Shown: positions 17,474 through 26,834 of the stretch, in pieces
Layout of the letters: every line of letters starts with the position of its first letter
How positions within the stretch are numbered: position 1 is the stretch's first letter
Assembly (NCBI GenBank): GCA_011772205.1
Contig: WVZY01000047.1
Coordinates: forward strand, 1 to 42,571
Reading direction: 5' to 3'
Origin: Candidatus Latescibacterota bacterium
Lineage (GTDB): Bacteria > Krumholzibacteriota > Krumholzibacteriia > WVZY01
DNA length: 42,571 nt
The notes under the pieces: model-generated
Databases searched by the model: none
Told to the model about the DNA's origin: nothing
What the model saw: only the letters and a program-made list of their open reading frames with translations
Translations under genes and position numbers: made by a program

Positions 17474-18775
17474 ATGAGCATGGCGATTCTAAAACCAGTC
17501 ACCTTCGTTTTTCTCGCGATTGGGGCCTTTGTCTTGTTCGCGCACGCGAGGAACAAAGCGTGGGAAATCAATCTGTACCGACGGGCCGTTATAATTGGCA
17601 CACTGTTGAAGCTGGTTCTGTGCGTGTGTGTCTATGTGATCAGGCCATCACTGAACCAGCACTCCGACGCCGCGAATTTCTATCTGCCGCAGACGCAGGC
17701 CCTTCTATCGGGCGAGGTGCCCTACTCGGATTTCGCTTCGTCGTATTCCCCCCTATTTACCATTCTCCTTGCCGTCCCAGTGAAGATCTGGCCCTCCGTC
17801 GGATCGATCGTTCTCACGATGCTGCTCCTTGAGACGGCGATGCTGTATCTCTACATCAGGCGGGCGCAGGCGATCAACTGGGATCCGGGCTGGCGGGCGG
17901 CGTTTCTGTACGCGTCCTCACCCTTCTCGTGCTATTGGGTGGCGTTTTCGGGTCACAATGGTGTTATCATCGCTTTCTTCGTGATGGCAAGCCTGCTCGT
18001 GGCCGAAAGGGGGAGATCGTGGATTTCGGGAGTGATCGGAGCCTGTGGATACCTATTCTCGAAACTGCTTGCCATTCTCTCTTGGCCGGGGCTCGTCTTT
18101 TACGAGCGCCCTGGATGGTGGCGGCCGACCGTGCCGTTAGCACTGTCGTTGGCGGCCGTCGCCAGCCTCGTCCTTTTCCATATCGATGTGACCGCTTCCA
18201 TACGAACACAGTCGCTGATGGACACAACGGGGAACCTTTGGTACCTCCTGGTTCGATTGATTCCGGGCGTGGATATTAGTGACGTCTGGGTGGGGCTCCC
18301 CGCCCTGTCGTTCGCCGTGGTCTTTGTTCCCATGTTGATAGCGTTCGTGAAACACCGGGACGCGGCCGCCAAGTTCGATACCGCCGCGGCCTTCATCGCC
18401 GCGACGAATCTGCTGTTTTTTGTTGTGAGCAAGAAGGTGTTCAGCTTCTACATGGTTATGACGCTCGTTTTCGTCATTCACGCCATTGTCGCGGATGGAC
18501 GGCACCTGGTGAGACGGCTCGTTCCACTCGCGTTTCTTGGATCCGTTGCATTCATCGAGGAGTCCCACCATTGGCGTAGTCCGGTGTCCCTGGTGATAGA
18601 GGTCTTGAGAGTGAGTGCGTACGTCTATTGGTTCGTGGTGTGTCTGAAGCTTTCCATGCGGCCGGCGGACGAGAGCAAAGGCCAAGGCGGAACTCACCGA
18701 AGTGTTCAGATCCTTGCGGATGGAGTTGAAACGGATGAAGCGTTGCGTGCCTCGAACACCCCGAATCGGCCATAA
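17474..18775 (+). CDS. GT87/PimE-like membrane mannosyltransferase family protein
   Basis: About 433 residues with 10 or so membrane helices. After the first helices comes the loop NQHSDAANFYLPQTQALLSGEVPYSDFASSY, given here only as a landmark: an Asp followed by Y/F-x-P and PYSDF, which is typical of polyprenyl-phosphate-mannose-dependent GT87 (DUF2029-type) enzymes. SYSPLF then fits the family PPL-like turn. The protein ends in a hydrophilic tail of about 40 residues. ATG 17474 is used; a TTG just before it and a second ATG at 17480 are alternatives. No close co-transcribed gene follows; the end is convergent with the kinase operon. Mannosyl transfer is by family; acceptor unknown. Confidence 0.65.
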   Translation: MSMAILKPVTFVFLAIGAFVLFAHARNKAWEINLYRRAVIIGTLLKLVLCVCVYVIRPSLNQHSDAANFYLPQTQALLSGEVPYSDFASSYSPLFTILLAVPVKIWPSVGSIVLTMLLLETAMLYLYIRRAQAINWDPGWRAAFLYASSPFSCYWVAFSGHNGVIIAFFVMASLLVAERGRSWISGVIGACGYLFSKLLAILSWPGLVFYERPGWWRPTVPLALSLAAVASLVLFHIDVTASIRTQSLMDTTGNLWYLLVRLIPGVDISDVWVGLPALSFAVVFVPMLIAFVKHRDAAAKFDTAAAFIAATNLLFFVVSKKVFSFYMVMTLVFVIHAIVADGRHLVRRLVPLAFLGSVAFIEESHHWRSPVSLVIEVLRVSAYVYWFVVCLKLSMRPADESKGQGGTHRSVQILADGVETDEALRASNTPNRP

Positions 18776-18786
18776 ATGAAGAATGG

Positions 18787-18923
18787 CTCCCCAAGCGTAA
18801 CCCTCGGAATGTTCTGAGAATTTTGGCGTGTTTTTAGAGAGCAAAACTGCGTTAACCGGAGGGGCGTTAGTTCCGAAACCGAAGAAACTGGACCCCGGTT
18901 GTTACTCTTTTCGGAATATTCCC
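18787..18923 (+). repeat. Dispersed repeat R2, copy a
   Basis: It matches 31424-31560 along its whole length: AACCCTCGGAATGTTCT, then AAAACTGCGTTAACC, then a block ending CGGAATATTC. Its first bases (CTCCCCAAGCGT) are also the first bases of R1 copies 2 and 3, so the two families share an end. It lies just past the end of both convergent genes. Confidence 0.6.
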
Positions 18924-18973
18924 GGAATCCCATTCATTACTCGCGTACAGATCCCGGGTACTTATCGCGCGCT

Positions 18974-21210
18974 TCAAGTGATTACTTCGCGCCTGACCTT
19001 GTCGAAAAACGCCCGGATGCGGCGATCCTTCATATGGTCCTCCAAGAAGACATCCCATTTCATGGTGGGCACAATCAGATATAGATCGCGGGCTTCATAC
19101 GATTTCTCCAGCCAGGCGAGGGCCTTATCGAGCTCTCCGAGCCCAATGTAAAGATAAGCGAAATAGAGCGCCTGAACGTATTCGCGTTTGGATCTGTCGA
19201 TAAGCTCGGCGAGCACCTCTCGCGCTTCCGACGTCTTGCCAAGACTTCCGTATACCGAACCGAGCGTCGAGAGCATCCACGGATTCCTGCCCGAGAGCGT
19301 CACCGCCTTCTCAAGTTCGGTAAGCGCGTCTTCGTTTCTTGATAACATATAGTAATTACCGCCGAGCAGCCAGTGGGCGAGCGTACAATCCGGATTTAGC
19401 TTGAGCGCCCGGTTGAGCCTCTTGACCGATTGTTCGAACTGGCGTACGCCGATCAGGTCCCAGCCGGACCGCCAATGGGCAGGGACGGAGAGGGGATCCA
19501 ATGCTATCGCCCGCTCGTCCTCGCGCAGCGCCTCGTCGGGCCGATCCGCTAAAATCAGCATGGAGGCATACCAGTAATGGGCGGGAGTGTACGCCGGATT
19601 GAGCTCGATAGCCCGCTTGAATTCCTGCTCCGCCTTGGTGAAATCCCAATCGTAGAACAGGTGAATATATGCCAGGGCGTTGTGGGCTTCCGCGATTGTG
19701 TCGTCGATCTCAAGGGCCTTCTGGGCGTATTCCCTCGCCTTGGGCATCGCATCGTGCGAAGGCAGAAAGCCATAGAACGCGAGAAGGGTGTAGGAATCCG
19801 CGATCCCGGCGTAGGGCGCTACGTACTTCGGGTCCTTCTCGATCGCCTCTTTGAAATATTCGACCGCCTTTTTCAATCCCAACCCCCGCTTTTCCCAGAA
19901 GAAGCGGCCAAGTATATAGAGATCGTCCGCCTCGAGATCCGCTGTGCCGCGCTTTACAAGCAGGGCCGCTTCATCTTCCAGGAGTTCTATTTTCAGCCTG
20001 TCGACTATCGCGAGGGAAATCTCATCCTGAATGGCGAAGATGTCTTTCATATTTCTATCGTACTTTTCGGACCACAGGTGATAGCCGTCGCTAACACTGA
20101 CGAGCTGTGCAGTGATGCGCAGTCGATCACCCGCCTTTCGAATGCTGCCTTCGAGTACGGTATCCACGTTCAGCTTGTCGCCGATCTCATGAACATCATA
20201 CTTTTCGCCCTTGAATGAAAAGGCAGATGTCCGGGCGGCCACCCGCAGTGTCTTGACGTGAGTCAACGCGTTGATCAGCTCTTCGGCGAGCCCATCGCAG
20301 AAATACTCCTGGTCTTTATCGGGACTCATATCCACGAAGGGGAGGACGGCGATGGAATACTTTTCTTTTGTGGAATCATCGTGTTTGCTTTTCGTGGTGG
20401 CATGATCCTTAGCTCTCGTAGGTCGGCGGCGAACGCTTCCATCCGCTCGTACCGGTCCTCCGGATCTTTGGCGAGGGCCTTCCCTATAATCTGTTCGAGC
20501 TCTTTGGGTACATCAGAACGTCGGCTTTTTATCGACGGAGGTTTCCCATTTATAATGCGGTATATTGTTGCTTGCTCGTAGTCGGCCTTGAAGTGCAGCT
20601 CGCCCGTTATCATCTCATAGAGCACAATCCCCAGTGACCAGATGTCGGTTCGATGATCGACGGCATCCCCCCTTCCCTGTTCAGGAGACATATATGCTAC
20701 CGTTCCAATCGTTGTTCCTGATTGAGTGAGCTGCGTCCTGCCAGACGACTTCGCCAAGCCAAAATCCATCACCTTCACCCGACCGGCCGCGGTGAGCATG
20801 ATGTTGGCAGATTTGATGTCGCGGTGGATGATCCCTTTACTATGCGCTTCTTGCAACCCTTCTGCAATCTGGACGGTGATCTCAATGGCTTCATCGAGTT
20901 GCAATGGGCCCGATTTGATCTTGGCTTTGAGGCTTTTTCCCTCAACACACTCCATCGCAATGAAGGATTGATCCTTATACTCGTCAATTTCGTGGACCGT
21001 GCAGATATACGGATGATTCAAGGCGGCTGCTGCCTGGGCCTCGTGGATAAAACGGATTTTGTCTTCCTCGGTACCGACAGCGTGAGAAGAGAGGAACTTG
21101 AGCGCGACGGTTCGTTTGAGCTTGGTGTCCTCGGCCTTGTAGACCACGCCCATACCACCCCCGCCGGGCTTTTCGAGGATTTTATAGTGGGATATAATTT
21201 TACCGATCAT
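18974..21210 (-). pseudogene. Ser/Thr kinase-TolB-like-TPR protein, split by a frameshift (third of array)
   Basis: The N-terminal frame (21210-20326) is a Hanks-type kinase: a Gly loop read as PGGGGMG, Lys in TVALKFL, HRDIKSAN, VMDFGLAK and YMSPEQ. It then leaves frame near 20380-20412. The other frame carries SIAVLPFVDMSP and the rest of a TolB-like N-terminal domain (DQEYFCDGLAEELINAL), followed by a long TPR array to 18974. Without the shift the protein would be about 740 residues, as in the intact paralogue at 23725-25953. The ATG at 21210 overlaps the end of the preceding gene by 11 bases, so translation is coupled. As written it would give a free kinase and a TPR protein. No membrane segment is visible in the linker. 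Confidence 0.8.
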
Positions 21211-23723
21211 TCTTCTCCACTCGTTCCCGCATGTTAGCGATACGCGCTTTGAAATCCGCCGTCATTTCCTTGAATTGTGGGTCATCACGAAGATCTGCCA
21301 GAAGCGGATCCATCTCTACCACGCGAATGACGACAAAATCGGAATCTAACGCTTTTTGCAGCCACCGGAGAGCTTCGGTTCGATTACCCCTGATGCACTC
21401 GGCTTGGGCGAGCCAATAGAATTGTTCCCCCTCTTCATTACCGTCTTTGATCGCACGCTTAATGGCGTTCGACGCCTCATCGAGCAAAACGTTTGCAGCT
21501 TCGATTTCGCCCAGCTGCCATAGGACATAGGCCAGCTGTACTTGACAATCGCGAGGTCCACCTAAGAGCGATCGACGGCCCTCGTACAATTCGACAGCTT
21601 TAGCAAGGTGCTGTCTTGCCTCGGAGAGATTCCCCTCCATGACCTCGACCATCCCCAGCCATTGGAGAAGAGAGGGGTGATCTGGAGTCAACATCATTAA
21701 GCGCAATATTCGATCTCTTATTTCATCGTAACGCTGTTCCGCCATCTCAAGCCACATTAGACCAGCGTTCGAGAATAACTCATAACGCCTGATCTCGAGC
21801 GCTTTTTCAAAATATTGTCGTGCCGTTTCCAGATCATCGAGAAGCAAATATGCTATTCCTAATCCACCAAAGGTTTCAGCTAGTGACTCTTCGTCTCTCC
21901 CCAGTCGAATTGATTTATTGAACAAATGAATCGCCTCGTCCGCCCGACCGGATACTAGGGCGTTCCATCCTAGATTTTCTACGGCGACTACAAGGTTCGG
22001 ATTGTATTCCAGCGCCTTCGTGTAGGCATCCCGGGCCTCGCTGTATCGTCCCTCTAGGTCGTACACGAGACCGAGGGCTTTGTGAGCTTCGGCGAGCTCC
22101 GAATTCAATCCGATCGCTTTGTTGGCGGCAACGTACGCCGAATCGAGCCAAACCTGAGCAAAATCAAATCTAAACGCCCGCTGCGCATACGCGTCCGCCA
22201 GGCCAGCGTGAGCGAGAGCGTACTCTGGATCGATCTCTAATGCTTTTTTGAACATCACAGTCGCGGCTTCGTTGTCTTCTTTCCGAAACTTGTTGTAGTA
22301 TTCGCGGCCTCTGAGATACGCGTCGTATGCGGCCATGTCCTGAGTCGGTTCCGCTGTGATTCTGCTTTTTTCTTCCCGTGTAAGTCTTACTTCGAGCGCG
22401 CGCGATTTTTTCGGCCACATCGCTCTGGATTTTGAATATGTCTCTGAGCTCACGATCGTACGTCTCCGCCAAGAGGTGCTCATCGGATCGCGCATCGATC
22501 AGCTGGCTTATAATTCGGACTTGTCCGCCCGCGCGCCGAACACTGCCTTCCAAAATCGCGTCGACGTTCAACTCCTCACCGATCTCGCGCAGACTCTTGT
22601 CGGTGTCTTTGTATCGCATCGTGGATGTTCGCGAAATCACACTCAGATCCGAAATTTGTGATAACTGCGTGATGATGTCTTCGGTGATACCGTCGCTGAA
22701 ATATTCGTTCTCGGGATCGGCACTGAGGTTCTCGAATGGAAGGACGGCAATCCAGGTCCGGTCGGAGGGCACCGGCGGCTGTCGCGGGGCCCGCTGAATT
22801 ACGGCAATAGCAGCAATGGCGACAACGGCAATTACACCGAGTACCGCCCATCGGGCACGGCGTGAGTTAAGCAGGGTTCTCTTTTTGTCCGTTGCTTCTT
22901 TGGGAAGAAGCGCGTTTAGCGCTTCCGACAGTTCCTTGGCACTTCCAATGCGTCGTTCCCTGTCTTTTTCTAGACACCGTGTGATCACACGGGCCAAGTC
23001 GTCGGGTAAATCGGGGCGAAGGGTTTTGGGCGAGACCGGCTCTTCGTTGACAATCGAATAGCCGATGGCCATTTCGTGTTCTCCACGAAACGGCAGCTGT
23101 CCGGTCGCCAACTGATACAAAATAACACCCAAGGAGAACAGATCCGATCGAGCATCCAACTCTTCCCCGCGGGTCTGTTCCGGTGACATATATGAAACCG
23201 TTCCTACAGTGCTCCCTGATTTTGTCAGTTGCGGAGAACCTTTGAGTTTGGCCAATCCAAAATCGGTGATCTTGACCTGTCCTTTATCAGTTAGCAGGAG
23301 ATTGTCCGGTTTGAGATCTCTGTGGACGACCCCGTTTTCGTGGGCGTGTGCGAGCCCCCGGGCGATCTGGACACTGAAATCCACGACCTGTTCCAGACTC
23401 AGATTGCGGCCGGCGTCATGAACATTCTTCGCGAACGTTTTGAGCGTACCGCCGGGGACATACTCGAGAGCGATGAACTTTCTCCCGTCGACCTCATCCA
23501 GTTCGTAGATCGTTGCGATGTGAGGGTCGTTGAGCGCCGAGACCGCTCGGGCTTCTCTGTTGAATCGTTCAACTTCCTCGGCGTTTTCGAGCCGATCCGG
23601 AGGCGGAAACTTGAGCGCCACAGTACGGCCAAGCCGGATGTCCTCGGCCTTGTAGACCACGCCCATCCCGCCCTCGCCGAGCTTTTCGAGGATCTTGTAG
23701 TGGGATATGGTCCGGCCGATCAT
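21200..23723 (-). pseudogene. Membrane Ser/Thr kinase-TolB-like-TPR protein, split by a frameshift (second of array)
   Basis: The kinase domain is complete: LGEGGMG at 15-21, Lys38 in TVALKF, HRD 134-136, DFG 154-156, YMSPEQ. A transmembrane helix follows (about residues 291-310), then the TolB-like domain starting WIAVLPFENLS. The frame breaks at GCGCGCGC (about 22397-22404): restoring a GC pair, or removing one base, joins SDVAEKIARA to LEVRLTREEKSR and an intact TPR array of about 400 residues. Only this member of the array has a membrane helix, so its TPR part would lie outside if the helix is real. The ATG at 23723 is one base after the stop of the preceding gene. Whether the break is slippage, decay or error is open. 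Confidence 0.8.
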
Positions 23724-23724
23724 G

Positions 23725-25953
23725 TCACAATCCGATCTTTTTCAGTAACTCATTGTACTGTAAGTCGGGTAAATGAACGCCGTAGAAGGAACCAACTTTC
23801 AACCACGTCAACAACGGATCCCTTTCTACGTAGGCTTTCTCAAAATAATCAAATGCCTCGTCAATCCTGCCAAGGCCAATGAGGGTGTGGGCCTGGTGCA
23901 TTGGAGAAACGTACCGCGTTTTTGCCAGTTCGTTCAGAATGTCAAGGATTCTCAAGGCATCTCTGGCTTGACCACACGCCCCGTAGTAATATCCGAAATA
24001 CCCAAGCGTGAAAGGGTGTTCTGCAGCAGACGCTTCGACTTGGCTCATTATCCGGATAGCTCTGTCACACATGCCATTTTCCGCATAAGCCATAACGATC
24101 CACCCGTTCGCTATCAGGAAGTTAGGGTCTAATTCGAGGGTTTTCTTCTGGTTCGCGATGCTCTCTTCGTACCGACGTGCGAAATAATACAGAAGCCCAA
24201 CGATCGCATTTATAATCAGCGATAGGGGGTCCAAATCCCGAGCTTTCTCTGCCTCATTGATCCCCTCATCGAATCTACCCGTAACAGTGAGGTACAGGCC
24301 ATACCACTCATGGGCCGTTGCGTAGTTCGGGCTAAGCTCGATAGCGCGGATGAATTCGCTTTCTGCAGCGGACCAGTCCCATTCATAAAATGTCTTCGCG
24401 AAGCCCAGCGACGCGTGGGCCTCTCCCAGCGTGTCATCGATCTCCAACGCTTTTTTTGCCGCTGCTATTGCCTTCGGGAAGGCCTCTTTGGGTGGAAGAT
24501 AGCCAAACATACCGGTAATATTGTATGTATCGGCAACTCCAACGTGGGCGAGCGCATAACCGGGATCTTTATCGATTGCCTGGCGGAAGCACTCCATAGC
24601 CCTTTTCATACCGCCTTCGTGCCGACGATTCCAGAAGTAGAGGCCCTTGAGATAAAGATTGTGGGCTTCCTGGTTGATGGTATGCCGTTTTACGAGCGCG
24701 CTTCTCTCTTCTCCAAGAAGTTTGACTTTGAGCTTCTTCACAATCGCCAACGATATTTCGTCCTGGATCGCGAAGATATCATCGAGTTCTCGGTCATATT
24801 TCTCCGACCAAATGTGAAATCCATCTTCGATGTTTATCAGCTGTGCGGTGATCCGCAGCCGATTGCCCGCTTTTCGAATGCTCCCCTCAAGAACCGTTTT
24901 TACCTCAAGTTTGTGTCCAATCGTTTTAATATCACTGTCGTGTTCTTTGAACTGGAATGCCGAGGTCCGCGCCGCCACCCGAAGATCCTTCAGTTTGACT
25001 AGTGCGTTTATGAGCTCCTCGGCAATCCCTTCGCAGAAATATTCCTGGTCTCTCTGGGAGCTCATATCTCTGAATGGAAGCACTGCTATCGAAGGCTTGG
25101 ATTCTTTTGCACTTGCCTCCCTTTCTGTAGTCCGAGGTCTTCGAGTTTCCAAAAGCGATTCCAAATCCTTCCTTAGATCTTCAGCGCTCGCGTACCGTTC
25201 CCCAATGTCCTTTTTCAAAGCCTTTTCGATGATCTGCTCGAGCTTTCTCGGCACATCAGAACGACGACTTCTGATCGACGGAGTCTCCTCATTCATAATG
25301 AGATATATCGTTGCCTGTTCGTAGTCAGCCTTGAAGGGCAGTTCGCCCGTAAGCATCTCGTAGAGCACAATCCCCAGTGACCAGATGTCGGTCTGAAAAC
25401 CAACCGGATCCCCTCTTCCCTGTTCGGGAGACATATAAGCCACCGTTCCAACCGTTGTTCCCGCTTGAGTCAGCTGCGTTCTACCAGACGACTTGGCCAG
25501 GCCAAAGTCCATCACCTTCACCCGTCCGGCCGTGGTGAGCATGATGTTGGCAGACTTGATGTCGCGGTGAATGATCCCTTTGCTATGGGCTTCCTCCAGT
25601 CCTTCCGCGATCTCGACGGCTATCTCGACGGCTTCATCGATTTGTAATGGGCCTGATTTGATCTTGGCTTTGAGACTCTCTCCCTCGACATATTCCATAG
25701 CGATGAAGGATTGATCTTCATACTCATCAATCTCGTAGACCGTGCAGATATTCGGGTGATTCAAAGCGGCCGCAGCCTGAGCCTCGTGGATAAAACGAGT
25801 CTTGTCTTCCTCGGTGCCGACGGCTTGAGGAGAGAGGAACTTGAGGGCGACGGTGCGCTTGAGCTTGGTGTCCTCGGCCTTGTAGACCACGCCCATACCG
25901 CCTTCGCCGAGTTTTTCGAGGATCTTGTAGTGGGATATGGTCTGGCCGATCAT
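23725..25953 (-). CDS. Ser/Thr protein kinase with TolB-like and TPR domains (first of array)
   Basis: 742 residues from the ATG at 25953, chosen because GGAGGG (25958-25963) lies just upstream and because the promoter at 26020-26048 is downstream of the longer frame's start at 26067. Residues 1-270 are a Hanks-type kinase: LGEGGMG at 15-21, Lys38, HRD 129-131, DFG 149-151, YMSPEQGRG. Residues about 320-440 are a TolB N-terminal-like domain (PSIAVLPFRDMSS, then YFCEGIAEELINAL), and the rest is a TPR array. No membrane helix is seen, so it should act in the cytoplasm. Such proteins phosphorylate Ser/Thr of partner proteins; the TPR part probably selects them. It begins a three-gene operon of paralogues and is the only unbroken one. 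Confidence 0.85.
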   Translation of the reverse strand: MIGQTISHYKILEKLGEGGMGVVYKAEDTKLKRTVALKFLSPQAVGTEEDKTRFIHEAQAAAALNHPNICTVYEIDEYEDQSFIAMEYVEGESLKAKIKSGPLQIDEAVEIAVEIAEGLEEAHSKGIIHRDIKSANIMLTTAGRVKVMDFGLAKSSGRTQLTQAGTTVGTVAYMSPEQGRGDPVGFQTDIWSLGIVLYEMLTGELPFKADYEQATIYLIMNEETPSIRSRRSDVPRKLEQIIEKALKKDIGERYASAEDLRKDLESLLETRRPRTTEREASAKESKPSIAVLPFRDMSSQRDQEYFCEGIAEELINALVKLKDLRVAARTSAFQFKEHDSDIKTIGHKLEVKTVLEGSIRKAGNRLRITAQLINIEDGFHIWSEKYDRELDDIFAIQDEISLAIVKKLKVKLLGEERSALVKRHTINQEAHNLYLKGLYFWNRRHEGGMKRAMECFRQAIDKDPGYALAHVGVADTYNITGMFGYLPPKEAFPKAIAAAKKALEIDDTLGEAHASLGFAKTFYEWDWSAAESEFIRAIELSPNYATAHEWYGLYLTVTGRFDEGINEAEKARDLDPLSLIINAIVGLLYYFARRYEESIANQKKTLELDPNFLIANGWIVMAYAENGMCDRAIRIMSQVEASAAEHPFTLGYFGYYYGACGQARDALRILDILNELAKTRYVSPMHQAHTLIGLGRIDEAFDYFEKAYVERDPLLTWLKVGSFYGVHLPDLQYNELLKKIGL

Positions 25954-26019
25954 TTTACCCTCCAGCAGGTTAGCAACGTGGTGGGCAAGACAAAAGGTGC
26001 GGTTCCCGGGAGTGGTCCC

Positions 26020-26048
26020 ATTATAGCCTAGTGAAAAACGGCTGTACA
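26020..26048 (-). promoter_or_regulatory. Sigma-70 promoter of the kinase operon
   Basis: On the minus strand TGTACA (26048-26043), a 17-base spacer and TATAAT (26025-26020). The start of transcription would be near 26013, giving a leader of about 60 bases before the kinase ATG. Confidence 0.55.
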
Positions 26049-26099
26049 GGATCAACTCCTTGATCACCCGATAGATGTGGATGTTCCAGTATTTTGCAG

Positions 26100-26200
26100 A
26101 TGGCTAATAGTGAACCAATTTGGGATAGACCGCGTTAACCAAATTGGAAAGTTGTTTTCAGAATCTGAGACTTTGAGAGCGATTCGGCCGACCTCTTTGA
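26100..26200 (+). repeat. Partial R2-type repeat
   Basis: Contains GCGTTAACC (26132-26140) followed by CAGAATCTGAGACTTTGAGA, which recurs at 31195-31245 as GCGTTAACC then TAGAATCTGAGACTCTGAGA. No gene is seen in 26049-26371. Confidence 0.45.
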
Positions 26201-26371
26201 CTACGTCCTCGTCATGGAGAGTCCTTTTGGTTAACGGCACAGGTTTCGCCCTGCTTTGGTGGATCGGCTAAGTTCTTCGGCTATTTGAAAATGTAGGAAA
26301 TGTAAAACCTGCGGAATTGGCATGATTGCTCTCGAACGGAGAATTCCGAAGAGTTTTACGAACGATATTGA

Positions 26372-26560
26372 CTCCCCAAGCGTGATCCTCTTCATAACCA
26401 CTCTCTGTTTTTTGCTTATTTCCCCCTGAAGTTTTGGACAAGAAATGAGCATTACCGGTGCCAAGCACTGTTTGTCAATCGGCTGAAATCGGCATGTTTT
26501 TGGAGATGTAACTAAAAGAAAGATTGTGAGTTGGATATGGGCTGAATATTTTTACCCCAC
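26372..26560 (+). repeat. Dispersed repeat R1, copy 3
   Basis: Nearly identical to copy 2 through its first 90 bases (CTCCCCAAGCGTGATCCTC onward) and to copy 1 in its last 40 bases (GTTGGATATGGGCTGAATAT). This is the most complete copy and defines the repeat as about 190 bases. Confidence 0.75.
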
Positions 26561-26574
26561 GCGGTATACGCTTG

Positions 26575-26834
26575 TCCTACATCCTATGATACTGGCTTCC
26601 CCGCTCAAATACCGGGTCGCCCTCCTCAGTTTGGTTTTTACGAGGCTACATCTAGGTTCACTCGCGTTACGGCCTGCCGGTTTGCGTTGCCTCCTTTTAG
26701 AGACGTTGTCGCATCGCTCAGGCAGCGAGCGTTACCGCTCTTACCCGATCCCTCGCTACGGGGCTGACAAGCAGTTACCCCGGTCGGCACCTTTCAGCCG
26801 ACTAGAACAACGCGCCCTTCGCTGGGCGCTCACT
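26575..26834 (-). ncRNA. Structured RNA segment like the 5' domain of a group II intron
   Basis: Reading the minus strand from 26834 gives GTGAGCGCCC, within the GUGYG-type 5' end of group II introns. Consecutive stems follow: GCGCCC/GGGCGC, GTCGGC/GCCGAC, CGGGG/CCCCG and GAGCG/CGCTC around GTAA. The order and the spacing resemble domain I of bacterial introns. No reverse transcriptase, domain V or 3' end follows; the segment runs into repeat R1. It starts inside the last two codons of the beta-helix gene. The first stem alone might act as that gene's terminator. The intron call is from memory of such sequences and needs a covariance search. Confidence 0.45.

Noticed and set aside
18137-18844. 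A 235-codon minus-strand frame opposite the GT87-like gene
   Set aside because: It is antisense to clear membrane helices and rich in His, Arg and Asn without domain pattern; a shadow.
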